This document shows, in pieces, positions 53,755 to 63,262 of a DNA stretch of 64,000 nucleotides. Every line of letters begins with the position of its first letter. Within the stretch, counting starts at the first letter, position 1. Location of the stretch: contig NZ_CYSF01000006.1 of NCBI RefSeq assembly GCF_001458435.1, positions 666,298 through 730,297 of the forward strand, written 5' to 3'. Origin of the DNA: Thalassovita mediterranea (lineage in GTDB: Bacteria > Pseudomonadota > Alphaproteobacteria > Rhodobacterales > Rhodobacteraceae). The notes beneath the pieces were generated by a model. The model did no database searches. It was given only the letters and a program-made list of their open reading frames with translations, and had not been told where the DNA came from. A program made the translations under genes and the position numbers.

Positions 53755-54077
53755 CTGAGCGCTCCCTCACGCTAATATCTACATGACAAAGAGGCGGCCC
53801 TAGGCCGCCCATTCAATTAAATCGCCATTTGATCTGACGAAGACAATTCCAACCGACACCGCATCCGGTGCATCAGTCAAGCCCGGAGTCTTGCTGTAAA
53901 TCGGGCCAAAGCTGCCTCCAATCTCTCTAAAAACACACATGAATTCAACAGCTTATTTTCTGGACTTTGAAGGTCGGACCAAAGATCCCACGAAATAGGG
54001 GCAGATCCCGCGAGACTTTGAAATTAAATAAAAAAGCCCGCCGAGGCGGGCTGTTTCTACAGATATTAGATTTGTAT
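53755..54077. other. Intergenic boundary between core genome and transposon remnant
   Basis: No gene supported. Contains a perfect hairpin GGCGGCC-CTA-GGCCGCC (53793-53809) in the MYG1 leader and the tniQ terminator at 54030-54052. The left end of the tni element should be here or nearby; no TGTCG-type terminal repeat could be seen. Confidence 0.5.
54030..54052 (-). terminator. Terminator of tniQ
   Basis: AGCCCGCC/GGCGGGCT stem with T-tract TTTTTTA on the minus strand, 26 bases after the tniQ stop. Confidence 0.85.
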
Positions 54078-55547
54078 TCAGGCCGCGGTTTTCACACCGA
54101 CCAGCTGGGCAACATCAACAACGATAGATCCGATCCCCGTCCGCTCAGGATTGCGAAACGCCTCAATCCGGCCCTCAAGAATTTCGGCGAAAAGTAATTC
54201 AAAACAGCCAGCGCCACGCTGACTGGCATAGGATATCGAGTGAAAATCCCCACTCCGCGCGTCTTCAATTTCTGGCAGTCGGGCAATTTTTTCCAACATC
54301 TCATCCAAGTGACACCGACCGAAAACAACATTGCGGACGGAACCGCGACCCGAGCTGGGCACCAGGGGTTGAACAACGCCTTCGCGATACAGGGTTTCAA
54401 ACTGGCGCTTCGACGCCCCGAGGTAGTCAGGAACATCCCTCAACGGGATCGCGGTTTTAAACGCCTCCACCATCGGGAGCGTCGTGGCCGCCTCGAACAC
54501 CCTGTTTCCGCATTCCACCTCAGTCGCATCGGCAGGAATTTCCCCGAGCTTTTTCAGCAGGCGTGCCAGACGGGGGCGATCGATCCCGACCTCGGCCGAT
54601 AGACTGTACAATGTGTGATAACGCCTCTCGGTGATTTCAACGCCAAGAACTTTGGTGCCGGGTTCAACAGCAGAATGCCTCACAATATGATCTCTCAGGA
54701 GATCGCGTATGGGACCGGGATCAATCGCGTTGCATCGGCGCTCCAACCAATCAAACAGTTTGCCATAATGCGCCAGAGGGCCGGCCTGCACAGCAGTGGC
54801 AGGTGAGGTCTGACGAGTTGTATCGAGTGCTTCCTCAACGGCCTCAGGACCATCACTGTAAATCGAAAAACCAATATCAGTCGCCTCCTCGGCCTCTACC
54901 TGAGACAAACTGCGCAACCTGACCTGATGACCGTGCTGCAGAACGCCACCAATCATTTCTGACGCGGCCAGCACCTGTTCGAGAGTTTGATCTTGCAGCC
55001 AAAGACACTCGTCGCTGTCAGCACCGGCCAAACGTTTTGCTAGCCAACCGAGGTATGCTGGTGCCTCCTCAGCCGCGTCGGCAGGCGCCACCTCGGGGGC
55101 CTCGTTCAGAGCGACACGCAGGCAATTGGCACTGGGGTTTCCCGTCGCAGCCAGCCACACATCGTGCCGATCGCAGCGCTGCACATGGCGAAAACCCCAG
55201 ATCAGCCGAAACCTCCAGTCGGTGCTACCACCGTCCTCCTCCAGGCACATGGGACAATAGCCCCTCGCTTGTGGCTGCAAGAAGGCTTTGGTAATGGCCT
55301 CTCCCCGGAATTCGCCACCACGCTGGTACACACGGATAGCATTCTGCAGCAGGGCCTCAGCATCATGACCGGTCGCCTCGGCGAACATTGAAACAGCATC
55401 CGTGTGACCTGACACAAAATGACCAGTGTTGATCCCATTGTCACGCAACAGCCGCTCCATCCCGCGGCCAGTATGGAACATCGACAGGCGGTCCGCGTAG
55501 GAGGCTAGGGTTTCGTGCGGATCAAACGCCAGGCTGGGCCACAACAT
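54078..55547 (-). CDS. tniQ: TniQ family transposition protein
   Basis: 489 residues. N-terminal TniQ domain with LAFDPHETLASYADRLSMFH and a zinc-binding set in GYCPMCLEEDGG...HVQRCDRHDVWL. The second half contains a helical region and GASKRQFETLYREGVVQPLV. TniQ/TnsD proteins choose target sites for Tn5053- and Tn7-like transposons. MLWPSL at 55547, behind GGGGGC, is preferred; ATG at 55562 would overlap tniB by 13 bases. Confidence 0.9.
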   Translation of the reverse strand: MLWPSLAFDPHETLASYADRLSMFHTGRGMERLLRDNGINTGHFVSGHTDAVSMFAEATGHDAEALLQNAIRVYQRGGEFRGEAITKAFLQPQARGYCPMCLEEDGGSTDWRFRLIWGFRHVQRCDRHDVWLAATGNPSANCLRVALNEAPEVAPADAAEEAPAYLGWLAKRLAGADSDECLWLQDQTLEQVLAASEMIGGVLQHGHQVRLRSLSQVEAEEATDIGFSIYSDGPEAVEEALDTTRQTSPATAVQAGPLAHYGKLFDWLERRCNAIDPGPIRDLLRDHIVRHSAVEPGTKVLGVEITERRYHTLYSLSAEVGIDRPRLARLLKKLGEIPADATEVECGNRVFEAATTLPMVEAFKTAIPLRDVPDYLGASKRQFETLYREGVVQPLVPSSGRGSVRNVVFGRCHLDEMLEKIARLPEIEDARSGDFHSISYASQRGAGCFELLFAEILEGRIEAFRNPERTGIGSIVVDVAQLVGVKTAA

Positions 55548-55549
55548 CG

Positions 55550-56533
55550 TCACTGCCCCCATCCGATCGCCGACAGTTCACGCCTCACGGCCTGCCAATC
55601 ACCAGAGTGAAACGGCGTCATATCTGTGGCCCGACTGCATTTACGATACACACACTCCGCCCGATCCAGTGACAGCTCCGTGCGTTGGCGAATAATCGCA
55701 TCCGTCAGGATCATTTTGCACAGAGCAATACTGCGCCCGATCTGCCCGTGTTGAGCGAACAGAATACGCTCCGCAATCTCGGCATCCTCCGGCACAGTCA
55801 GGCCCAGTATTTTGGCCGAGACGGCAAAGTTCTTCGAAAAATTCAGCGCAGCCATACTGTCAGGCTGAATGTCAGCCAACGAAAATTCCTGAAACCGGCG
55901 GGCCGTCTCGCCGGACTGTTCCGACAAAATATCGTCACGCAGACTGGGAACACCAGCGATGATCAATGCGACACCTCCCGCTGACTGCATGATGTGTTTG
56001 AGGGACTGGATCGCGCCAGCCACATCCCTGCCCGCGCCCCTACGGAAAATGTGATGGCACTCGTCGATGATCATTGCGCGAACACCGAATTTAGCCAACC
56101 GATGCATGACCATTTCCCAGGCATCAGCAGACCGCAGCCGCGCATCGACGCGCTGATAACCCGTCGTAGCGAGGATCAACTCGGCGATTTTCTTGATCGT
56201 CGCCTCCGGCGGAACGGTGATGTAGAGTGTGTTTCCCGCCTGAGACTCCGTCATCTCTGTCAAAACAGGGTTCACGCGTAACATCCGCCTCAGCAGCGCA
56301 GTTTTCCCGTCACCGGAGCGACCCAGTACCATGAGGCCGCGGCTCTCTCCCGTCAGCGCGCCGATCCGAGGCTGAGCCGTCATCTCACCCTCGTCATTAA
56401 CCTCGAACAGATCGGTCAAACGATCGTCAAGGTCGTCCTCCAGACCATGGCGCCAATAGCGCTCCGCCAACCAGGCAGTCTTCTCGGTGATGGTGGTAGG
56501 GGTTTGTGTTGCGGGCTGAAATGTCATGGTCAC
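55550..56533 (-). CDS. tniB: TniB-type AAA+ ATPase
   Basis: 327 residues. Walker A GRSGDGKTALLRRML, Walker B RAMIIDECHHIFRRG, sensor-like ALIIAGVPSLRDD. The TnsC/MuB-like ATPase that links target and transposase. It overlaps the tniA remnant by four bases and precedes tniQ, so the transcription unit is preserved. Appears intact. Confidence 0.93.
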   Translation of the reverse strand: MTMTFQPATQTPTTITEKTAWLAERYWRHGLEDDLDDRLTDLFEVNDEGEMTAQPRIGALTGESRGLMVLGRSGDGKTALLRRMLRVNPVLTEMTESQAGNTLYITVPPEATIKKIAELILATTGYQRVDARLRSADAWEMVMHRLAKFGVRAMIIDECHHIFRRGAGRDVAGAIQSLKHIMQSAGGVALIIAGVPSLRDDILSEQSGETARRFQEFSLADIQPDSMAALNFSKNFAVSAKILGLTVPEDAEIAERILFAQHGQIGRSIALCKMILTDAIIRQRTELSLDRAECVYRKCSRATDMTPFHSGDWQAVRRELSAIGWGQ

Positions 56534-57222
56534 CCCATCGTATGGTCGTTGCTGTCCTGTGTGCCGAGCACGGCTCCCGGTGTGGTATCGAATTGGTCAG
56601 TGGTGGATTCTGAGATCGGGAGGTCACCAAGATCCCCCATCAGGTCGCGGTAGCCTCCGGCCCTCCGGCGGCGCTCTGCGGTATCTGCATGGCGCATAAA
56701 ACGCCCCACCTCATAGTCGAGATCGTCTGTGGTTTGTGGCAGCGAGATCAGGCCCGCCAAGCGTTTCAGGCGATAAGATTCATCGTTGGCGCTGTTAATG
56801 AAATCGCGGCGAGCGCGTTCTCCTGTGTCATCCTCATCTGTCACAGAGGCCAACTCGGCCCTCAGATCGAGGTCCGTTCGACCGATCCACCGTTCATCAC
56901 TTGCTGGCACAGTCATCCAAGCGCCGCGGTCTGCGCGCACGGATATCGCTCCGATATCCCCGTCCCAACACAAGATGTCGACCTCAACGCCCGGCTCGCG
57001 CAGAAACATCTGCATCAACGCGTCCGACTGGTAATTGATGTTGCACACCTGCAAACCCGTACGCGACAGCTTGCGGCGCAACTTGCCCCCAAACACCTCA
57101 CGCATTTCTGTGCTGGTCAGCGACCGCGGGGGGCATGCTTTACATGCCCTGTCCCATGCTGCAGCAGGCGACATATCGATGAGCGGAGTGAAAAGCGCAG
57201 ATTGCGCGGTCGAGGAATTCAG
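56530..57222 (-). pseudogene. tniA remnant: C-terminal part of a Mu/TniA-type transposase
   Basis: About 230 codons up to an in-frame TAA (57223-57225). The reading matches the end of TniA: a final trace of the integrase core (SPAAAWDRACK) and the Mu-type C-terminal beta-barrel (CNINYQSDALMQMFL, VEVDILCWDGDIGAISVRADRG). The whole DDE catalytic domain and N-terminal DNA-binding region, about two thirds of the protein, are missing. Just upstream, another frame reads NNLLQYRLTEFLDRAICAFH, which could be the next piece of the core after a frameshift near 57175. The ATG at 57174 is fortuitous. Confidence 0.8.
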
Positions 57223-57225
57223 TTA

Positions 57226-57755
57226 GGCGGTATTGAAGAAGATTGTTCATCGCATCACAGAGACACCGTCCCGACCGAGAGCATGCTCCTCGGCAGGCGG
57301 ATCGTTTAGAGTTTCAGGATGAACGCGCGTGTTTGAAACTTCGGTAACGCCCTATTTTGTCAGGGCGCAAGCAATTATCGGTGCGACAAACGCGACAGTC
57401 AGAGCCTTCGCAAAGGGGGGTATTTTTACCTGATAAAGCGCTGACCGGCCCCAAAATGACTTTTTCGCACGCAAAAAGTTGAATTCGGGTGTTAGTGGCG
57501 CCGAAAGCCAAACATCTATGGGGCGACACGACCTTCTCTCGAAGATCTTAAAAGCGAAATTTGCCGAAGGTGTGCGAATCAAGGCCATTGCCAAAAATGA
57601 CCGACTTGGAACTTCGGCTCCTCACTGATTATGAGTGCCGTAGGTTAGCTGAAGGAAAAATCGGTCAACTGTCGCCCCAAAACTATATCTGAGAGGCTTC
57701 TTAAGCTGAAAATAACGTTTCTAATTCATCTTCACGCTTTTTCCGGGAGGGTCGA
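57226..57755. other. Gene-free AT-richer stretch right of the tniA remnant
   Basis: 530 bases with several stop codons in all frames; two overlapping short minus-strand frames near 57314-57594 have no recognisable content. Contains the inverted repeat TGGGGCGACA/TGTCGCCCCA, two AAATGAC repeats (57453, 57595) and a 36-codon open frame starting at 57518. Possibly transposon-end debris. Confidence 0.45.
57519..57679. repeat. Inverted pair TGGGGCGACA ... TGTCGCCCCA
   Basis: TGGGGCGACA at 57519-57528 and its exact reverse complement TGTCGCCCCA at 57670-57679. The TGT...ACA polarity is that of Tn7/Tn5053-type ends, pointing to one element ending at 57528 and another beginning at 57670, or to an inverted remnant. 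Confidence 0.4.
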
Positions 57756-58439
57756 ATGAGTCTGATTTTGCTAATGCTTGGAATTGGCCTCCTGGCAGCA
57801 TTCGCATTCGATGCGTCGAGCGACGCACCCGATACTGAGGATGATGCTGTAATCGAAGATACCCCCCGCCAAATTATGGGTTCTGAGGAAGCCGATCTGA
57901 TTTCCAGCTTGGTGAGCACACCAACTGATTGGGCTACAGCGAGTCCAGATGAAGTGAACGACCGCCATCCAGATCCGTTTGAGATACATGCCGGTGCCGG
58001 TGACGATACCTTAGTCGGCGGGAATGGGGACTCACTTTGGGGCGGAGAGGGCAACGATACCTTCGTCTACTCCTACGATCCGACCAGTACATTGCCTCCA
58101 AGCACCATTTGTGATTTCGAGAAGGGGAGTGACACTGTGCTACTCAGGATGGGCGGCGCCCCTTTGAATGCCTTTTCAGACGATCCGAGCTTTGATCTTT
58201 CGAACCTCGTTTCTGTAGAGCAAAGCGCTGAAAGGACCGCGATCAAAGTTGATTCTCAAACCGCACTGGTTTTTGCTTCGGCTTTGGAGCTGAATGTAAA
58301 ATGGTCGTGGGGAGAGCCTGACTTACGAGGACAGTACGAGAACCAGAACGACATACGAAATCTAGATGGGTCCGTTTATACGGGGAATATCAACGAAATC
58401 GATATCATCGTGACCCGACAAGCGCGCTTCTCTTCATAA
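57756..58439 (+). CDS. RTX-type calcium-binding protein
   Basis: 227 residues. N-terminal hydrophobic anchor (MSLILLMLGIGLLAAFAF), then an acidic linker, then one to two RTX nonapeptides, AGAGDDTLVGGNGDSLWGGE followed by GNDTFVY, expected to bind calcium outside the cytoplasm. The remainder (~110-227) is unlike anything I know. Start behind GGGAGGG. AT content higher than in the core genes. It precedes the glycoside hydrolase-like gene by 103 bases and may act with it at the cell surface. Confidence 0.75.
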   Translation: MSLILLMLGIGLLAAFAFDASSDAPDTEDDAVIEDTPRQIMGSEEADLISSLVSTPTDWATASPDEVNDRHPDPFEIHAGAGDDTLVGGNGDSLWGGEGNDTFVYSYDPTSTLPPSTICDFEKGSDTVLLRMGGAPLNAFSDDPSFDLSNLVSVEQSAERTAIKVDSQTALVFASALELNVKWSWGEPDLRGQYENQNDIRNLDGSVYTGNINEIDIIVTRQARFSS

Positions 58440-58542
58440 CTGATTGGCAATTTACGTTCTTGCCCCCTTGATGACACAGTTGGGAAAGACGTCATAAAGA
58501 CCTCTCAAGGACACTTCTCTGCACATAGCGCGGAGAGGTTCC

Positions 58543-60297
58543 TTGGTTGTAATTAGTGCAAGTTCAGTTTCATCCACGCTCATTGAGGCCGAGCTCTTTG
58601 GAGGGAATATTCTTTCCTCTCGCGACAATTTGGATGAAGGGAATACCTTTGAAACAGTCGTAGAAAAGCTGGGAGTGACAGCATTTCGTTATCCTGGCGG
58701 CTCGCTCACTGAGAATTATTTTGACATCACAGAGCCAGATAAAAGCTCTGCTCCCAACGTAAGCGGTCAAGGGGATGTAGATCTGATTCCCTTCACCCAA
58801 TACATGAACTTCATAGAAGAAAATGACTATTCGACGACGATAGTCATCCCGACGCGGCACTTTCTAGGAGAAGCGACAGATGAATATGGAAACCGGCATC
58901 CAGATTTTGATGAGACCGCGCTGCGCAGGTTCATTTCCGATACTTTGAGTGGAAGGTATGGAAATGCGAAGATTGATGCTTTTGAAATAGGAAATGAATA
59001 TTGGGCCAGCGGTCAAATGACCTCCATTGAGTATGGCAGGCTTGCCGCAAAGATGACGCAAATAATAGACGAGGAGCTGGCAAATCACCCCGTATTTGTT
59101 GAAGACTATTCCGACACAAAGATCCTGGTGCAAATGGGTGCGGATAATGCATTCGCAGATTTCTCCTCACGATACTCTCAGTTTGGAAACGGCGAAGAAC
59201 AGCTTGCACGTTTCAACGCCGATAATGGAATGTCGTTTGGCGATGAATATTTGTATAGCTCAGGGGCGGTCAAATGGGGCCATATTGCCAACGAACTGAT
59301 AATTTCTGAATTTGATATCGAGGGATCATTATCCTCGGTTGATGGCCTGATCGCACACGTTTACAGTCGTGGCGCTGACATTCCGCAAAGTCGTTATTTT
59401 TCTCTCAGAACCATTGAACAGACTTGGGGAAACTATCTCGATGACGTTGAGGTCAGTGTGACTGAATGGAACCAGTCCGCCGCCACAAACGCGCTTGAGC
59501 ACCATAGTGATTTCGGTCTGGCCCAAGCACACGAGATGCTGAATATAATTGAGGGCTTTACGCAGTTCAACGTGTCTGCCGCGCATGTTTGGCCGCTTCA
59601 GCAGAATACAGCAAATGATCTCAGCGGGGACGTTGACCAAAGCGAACTTACCGTTCCTGGTCAGATGTTTTCTTTGATGGCTGATACACTAGTTGGGACC
59701 GCGCCCGTCGGTCTGAATCCTGGGCGACGGGAGATAGAGCATGAATACCAAACTGATGATTTTGATGTTCATGCTTTTTATGCAGAAGACCGGATGGTCT
59801 TCTTTGTTGCTTCAAACACCCTAGAAGGTTGCGAGACAAATCTTGATTTGTCTGAAATATTTACCGATCAACAAGATATAGAGGTTAGCCTGTTAACTGT
59901 AGAGGAAGGCCAAAACCCGGGAAGCACTTCGTCGACAGCAGAGTTGCTCGAATTGGAACCTGAATTTGTATTTGAAGGCTCTACACTTGATCTAAACCTA
60001 GAAGGTTTAGAGATCATTATGCTTGAAGTGTTCGACCCAGTTTATACTCCCCAGTTTTCCAGCATAGCGGCCACTTCGCATGAACCCGAAGTCAAAGTCG
60101 ACCCGATAATATTGCCCGATCCTCTGGATGATGACTACGTACTTGTAGATGATGAAGAGGAGGAAGAAGAAGAGGAGGAAGAGGATGATGGTTCGGATTT
60201 TTGGTTTGGTTTTGATTGGGACTTCCTCTTCGGTTTGGATTTGGAGCTAATTGGTATCCTTTTGTTGGGTGGCGCTGCATTAAGCCAACTTCGCTGA
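58543..60297 (+). CDS. Clan GH-A-like glycoside hydrolase with acidic tail and C-terminal helix
   Basis: 584 residues, TTG start behind GGAGAGG (no ATG nearby). Clan GH-A features: FRYPGGSLTENYFD (~49-61), acid/base candidate Glu152 in AFEIGNEYWASG, nucleophile candidate Glu308 in VSVTEWNQ; resembles GH39/GH51-like enzymes. No N-terminal signal peptide is seen. The C-terminus has an acidic run (ten consecutive Glu/Asp, ~545-560), an aromatic patch WFGFDWDFLFGLDL and a final hydrophobic helix ending in basic LR. Low GC. Substrate unknown. Confidence 0.7.
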   Translation: MVVISASSVSSTLIEAELFGGNILSSRDNLDEGNTFETVVEKLGVTAFRYPGGSLTENYFDITEPDKSSAPNVSGQGDVDLIPFTQYMNFIEENDYSTTIVIPTRHFLGEATDEYGNRHPDFDETALRRFISDTLSGRYGNAKIDAFEIGNEYWASGQMTSIEYGRLAAKMTQIIDEELANHPVFVEDYSDTKILVQMGADNAFADFSSRYSQFGNGEEQLARFNADNGMSFGDEYLYSSGAVKWGHIANELIISEFDIEGSLSSVDGLIAHVYSRGADIPQSRYFSLRTIEQTWGNYLDDVEVSVTEWNQSAATNALEHHSDFGLAQAHEMLNIIEGFTQFNVSAAHVWPLQQNTANDLSGDVDQSELTVPGQMFSLMADTLVGTAPVGLNPGRREIEHEYQTDDFDVHAFYAEDRMVFFVASNTLEGCETNLDLSEIFTDQQDIEVSLLTVEEGQNPGSTSSTAELLELEPEFVFEGSTLDLNLEGLEIIMLEVFDPVYTPQFSSIAATSHEPEVKVDPIILPDPLDDDYVLVDDEEEEEEEEEEDDGSDFWFGFDWDFLFGLDLELIGILLLGGAALSQLR

Positions 60298-60349
60298 ATC
60301 GCCGCTTCAGCAAAGCCATTAACAACCTATTGATTGTGATAAGAATTTC

Positions 60350-60793
60350 TCAAATTGCTACAACAGCGTCAAAAAGAGAAGTATCTTCTCTACATGGCTT
60401 GAAAACACCTATAAACGTTGACCGCACTGCATTGCGTACTTCTGAGCAGGCGGGATACTCCACTAGATGAAATTCGCCTTCTATAACGCTGTCGGCATCC
60501 GCCTTGCTGCAGAAACCAAGATAATGTGCAAGATCATCAGTCAAAGAATCCGCTAGTTTCATCGACGATGCTTTCGAGAGACCAGAGAGAAGATACTCAG
60601 CCATTATGATATTTCCTATAACATCATAGTAATTCGGAAAGCGAAGCTCTGGCTGATCGAAGTTTCCCAGAGATATTGATTTTCTGATATTAGAGAACAC
60701 CTCCCCAGCAGCATTTGCGCCCAGCGCAATCTGATGAGAATCCCAAGCTTGGCACTGACTGATTGGCGTACGAATTGTGTCTAATGGCTGCAT
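60350..60793 (-). CDS. Hypothetical protein
   Basis: 147 residues, not recognised. Largely helical by composition, with four Cys (Cys14, Cys94, Cys115, Cys134) and no signal or membrane segment. AGGAG seven bases before the ATG supports a real gene. It converges on the glycoside hydrolase-like gene (52 bases). AT-rich. Confidence 0.55.
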   Translation of the reverse strand: MQPLDTIRTPISQCQAWDSHQIALGANAAGEVFSNIRKSISLGNFDQPELRFPNYYDVIGNIIMAEYLLSGLSKASSMKLADSLTDDLAHYLGFCSKADADSVIEGEFHLVEYPACSEVRNAVRSTFIGVFKPCREDTSLFDAVVAI

Positions 60794-61161
60794 TTGGATG
60801 CTCCTATCGATTCCAATTCTTTGGAGAAGCCATCATTCGTATTCACGGTTAATTTTTTACTAAACCACAGTTCGCTATCTCGAACAGCGGGGTTGGGCCG
60901 ATCATTTGAGGCTGAAATCGACACGGCTGCTATCGGCCGAAAGCCGCCATTGATGAGGGGGCTTGCACACTGCGGTGCACTCACCGAAGTAGTCGTTTAT
61001 TGAACGCAAAGCATCTTGGCTTCCCAAATGCTCCAAAACAGAGGCCGGCGGTCAGCTTTCCCGGGTGCGGCACTGATTTGCGCCCTAAGATAATAAACGT
61101 AGGATTCTCTACATAAGGCTGCATTCGATCACGACCAACTGTTCACTAGGATGAATTCAAT
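60794..61161. other. Gene-poor gap in the AT-rich island
   Basis: 368 bases. A plus-strand frame (60794-61003) and a minus-strand frame (60781-60984) overlap one another; neither has a ribosome site or known domain. I see no RNA gene. Confidence 0.4.
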
Positions 61162-61659
61162 ATGATGCTCGATGAGGACGCAAATTTCTTTGTCTCAATG
61201 AAGCTCTCTGATCTCGAGATAGCTGCACTAGAAAGGGCACGTGAGCTACTTAGGCGTTCTCGGTCATTGTTTTGCGATTCAGTGTTCACTCTTCGACCAG
61301 GTCAAGATCCTGTGGTTGACCGCTGCCTTGACCCAGCGAGAGCGTGCGGAGATCACTTTATAAATCAGGCGAGCATAACCGTTTCCTTTGACACAAATTA
61401 CCTCGCGCGCGTGGAAGCCGTACTCAAAAGAAAAAAGGGGGAACTGCTCAACGAAGACGAACACCGTGTAATAGCGACAATTTCTCTGGCGATTTTCTGC
61501 GACGCATTGATGACCCCAGGATTCGCGCTTGCCGAAATGTTGGCAGAAACATCAGAATCTCGCGCGCACGTGTCATCTTCCTATCGGGCCTTTCAATATC
61601 TTTGCATCGACTGTCCGAAAGAAGACGTCTTCGAAACTGTTTTGACAGGCCGGGTGTGA
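61162..61659 (+). CDS. Hypothetical protein, 3' end probably replaced by IS21 sequence
   Basis: 165 residues, helical, no known domain; starts MMLDEDANFFVSMKLSDLEI behind AGGAT. The last codons (GGC CGG GTG TGA) run into what appears to be the left end of the IS21 element, so the natural C-terminus is probably lost. Whether the truncated product works is unknown. Confidence 0.5.
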   Translation: MMLDEDANFFVSMKLSDLEIAALERARELLRRSRSLFCDSVFTLRPGQDPVVDRCLDPARACGDHFINQASITVSFDTNYLARVEAVLKRKKGELLNEDEHRVIATISLAIFCDALMTPGFALAEMLAETSESRAHVSSSYRAFQYLCIDCPKEDVFETVLTGRV

Positions 61660-61756
61660 ACGGCGGAGCAATACTCGGCCACGGTAGCGACGGCATAGTG
61701 TTGTCGCGGGCGGCGTAAAAGTCGTCCACTTTTGCCCTTTCGGATTTCGGGAGGGC

Positions 61757-63262
61757 TTGGGGATATACACCGTGGACTTGTATTTGAAGGTGCGTCACGC
61801 TCATTTCCAGGATGGATTGAGCGGGCGTCAGATTGCCCGGGATTTTGGGATCAGCCGGGACAGTGTTGCGAAGATGTTGGCCTATTCGGAACCGCCGGGA
61901 TATCGGCGGACAGCGCCGATCAGGCGCCCGAAGCTGGATGCGTTCACCAGCCAGATGGACCAATGGCTTGCTGAAGACAGGAGCCGCCCTCGCAAGCAGC
62001 GTCACACCGCCAAGCGTATTTTCGAGCGGTTGCGGGACGAGTGCGGTTTTGATGGCAGCTACACCATCGTCAAGGATTACGTTCGAGACCGGAAGCGGAC
62101 CGGCAAGGAGATGTTCGTGCCGCTGAGCCATCCGCCCGGTCATGCACAGGCCGATTTTGGTGAAGCGCTTGTCGTGATCGGCGGCGTCGAGCAGAAGGCA
62201 CACTTCTTTGCCCTCGATCTGCCGCACAGCGACGCATGCTACATCCGGGCCTATCCTGCGGCCAATACCGAGGCGTGGCTTGACGGCCATGTCCATGCCT
62301 TTGCGTTCTTCGGCGCGGTTCCCCAGTCGGTTCTTTATGACAATGACCGCTGTCTGGTGGCCCGGATTCTGCCGGATGGCTCCCGGCAAAGAACCCAGCG
62401 GTTCAGCGCGATGTTGTCGCATTACGTGATCCGGGACCGCTATGGCCGTCCCGGCAAGGGCAATGACAAAGGGGCCGTGGAGGGGCTGGTCGGCTACGGA
62501 CGTCGCAACTTCATGGTGCCGATCCCGTCCTTTCCGGACTGGCACGCGTTCAACGCTCACCTGGAAGAGCAGTGCCGCAAGCGCCAGGGTGATGTTCTGC
62601 GTGGCCACAAGGTCAGCATCGGGGAACGGCTGAAGGCCGATCTCGCGGCGATGCGGGATTTGCCCGGCACCCCCTTTGAGGCCTGTGAGTTGCAAAGTGG
62701 CCAGGTCACATCGACATCGGTGGTGCGTTATCGCGGCAATGATTACTCGGTGCCGGTTGCCTACGGCCACCGTGCGGTCTGGATCAAGGGCTTCGTGACC
62801 CGGGTTGTCATCGGCTGCGGCGCCGAGGTGATCGCTGAGCATTCGCGCTCCTATGACACCGGCGACATGGTGTTTGATCCACTGCATTACCTGGCGCTGA
62901 TCGAACGCAAGATCATGTCCTTCGATCAGGCCGCGCCTCTGCAGGGCTGGGAGTTGCCCGAAGCGTTCAAAACCCTGCGCCGACTGCTGGAAGCCCGGCA
63001 GGGAAAGGCCGGCAAGCGCGAGTATGTGCAGGTCCTGCGCCTTCTGGAGCGCTTCGAGATTGACGTGCTGCATCTTGCCGTCAAAGATGCCCTGCGAATG
63101 GGAGCGGTCAGCTTCGATGCAATCAAGCACCTGATCTTGTGCAGGGTCGAGCAAAGGCCTCCGAGGCTGGATCTGGATGTCTATCCCTTCCTGCCCAGAA
63201 CCAACATCACCACCACCTCCGCCGCATCCTACATGAGCCTGCTGGCAGGAGGTGGGGCATGA
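61757..63262 (+). CDS. istA: IS21 family transposase IstA
   Basis: 501 residues. N-terminal HTH (GLSGRQIARDFGISRDSVAKML), integrase core with first Asp in HAQADFGEALVVI, second Asp in VLYDNDRCLV and Glu in GNDKGAVEGLVGYGRRNF. The core is complete, so the element is probably active or recently so. The start is TTG behind GGGAGGG; a GTG at 61772 is another choice. istB overlaps by four bases. Confidence 0.95.
   Translation: MGIYTVDLYLKVRHAHFQDGLSGRQIARDFGISRDSVAKMLAYSEPPGYRRTAPIRRPKLDAFTSQMDQWLAEDRSRPRKQRHTAKRIFERLRDECGFDGSYTIVKDYVRDRKRTGKEMFVPLSHPPGHAQADFGEALVVIGGVEQKAHFFALDLPHSDACYIRAYPAANTEAWLDGHVHAFAFFGAVPQSVLYDNDRCLVARILPDGSRQRTQRFSAMLSHYVIRDRYGRPGKGNDKGAVEGLVGYGRRNFMVPIPSFPDWHAFNAHLEEQCRKRQGDVLRGHKVSIGERLKADLAAMRDLPGTPFEACELQSGQVTSTSVVRYRGNDYSVPVAYGHRAVWIKGFVTRVVIGCGAEVIAEHSRSYDTGDMVFDPLHYLALIERKIMSFDQAAPLQGWELPEAFKTLRRLLEARQGKAGKREYVQVLRLLERFEIDVLHLAVKDALRMGAVSFDAIKHLILCRVEQRPPRLDLDVYPFLPRTNITTTSAASYMSLLAGGGA

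Larger units (their letters stand above)
54030..57528 (-). mobile_element. Decayed Tn5053/Tn7-like tni element
   Basis: tniQ and tniB intact, tniA truncated. The right limit is taken as the TGGGGCGACA sequence at 57519-57528; the left limit is uncertain. Without the DDE domain it cannot move itself. Confidence 0.55.

Noticed and set aside
57314..57594. Two overlapping minus-strand frames right of the tniA remnant
   Set aside because: Cys-rich random-looking translations across probable transposon-end DNA.
60794..61003. Small overlapping frames on both strands in the AT-rich island
   Set aside because: They overlap each other, lack ribosome sites and resemble nothing known.
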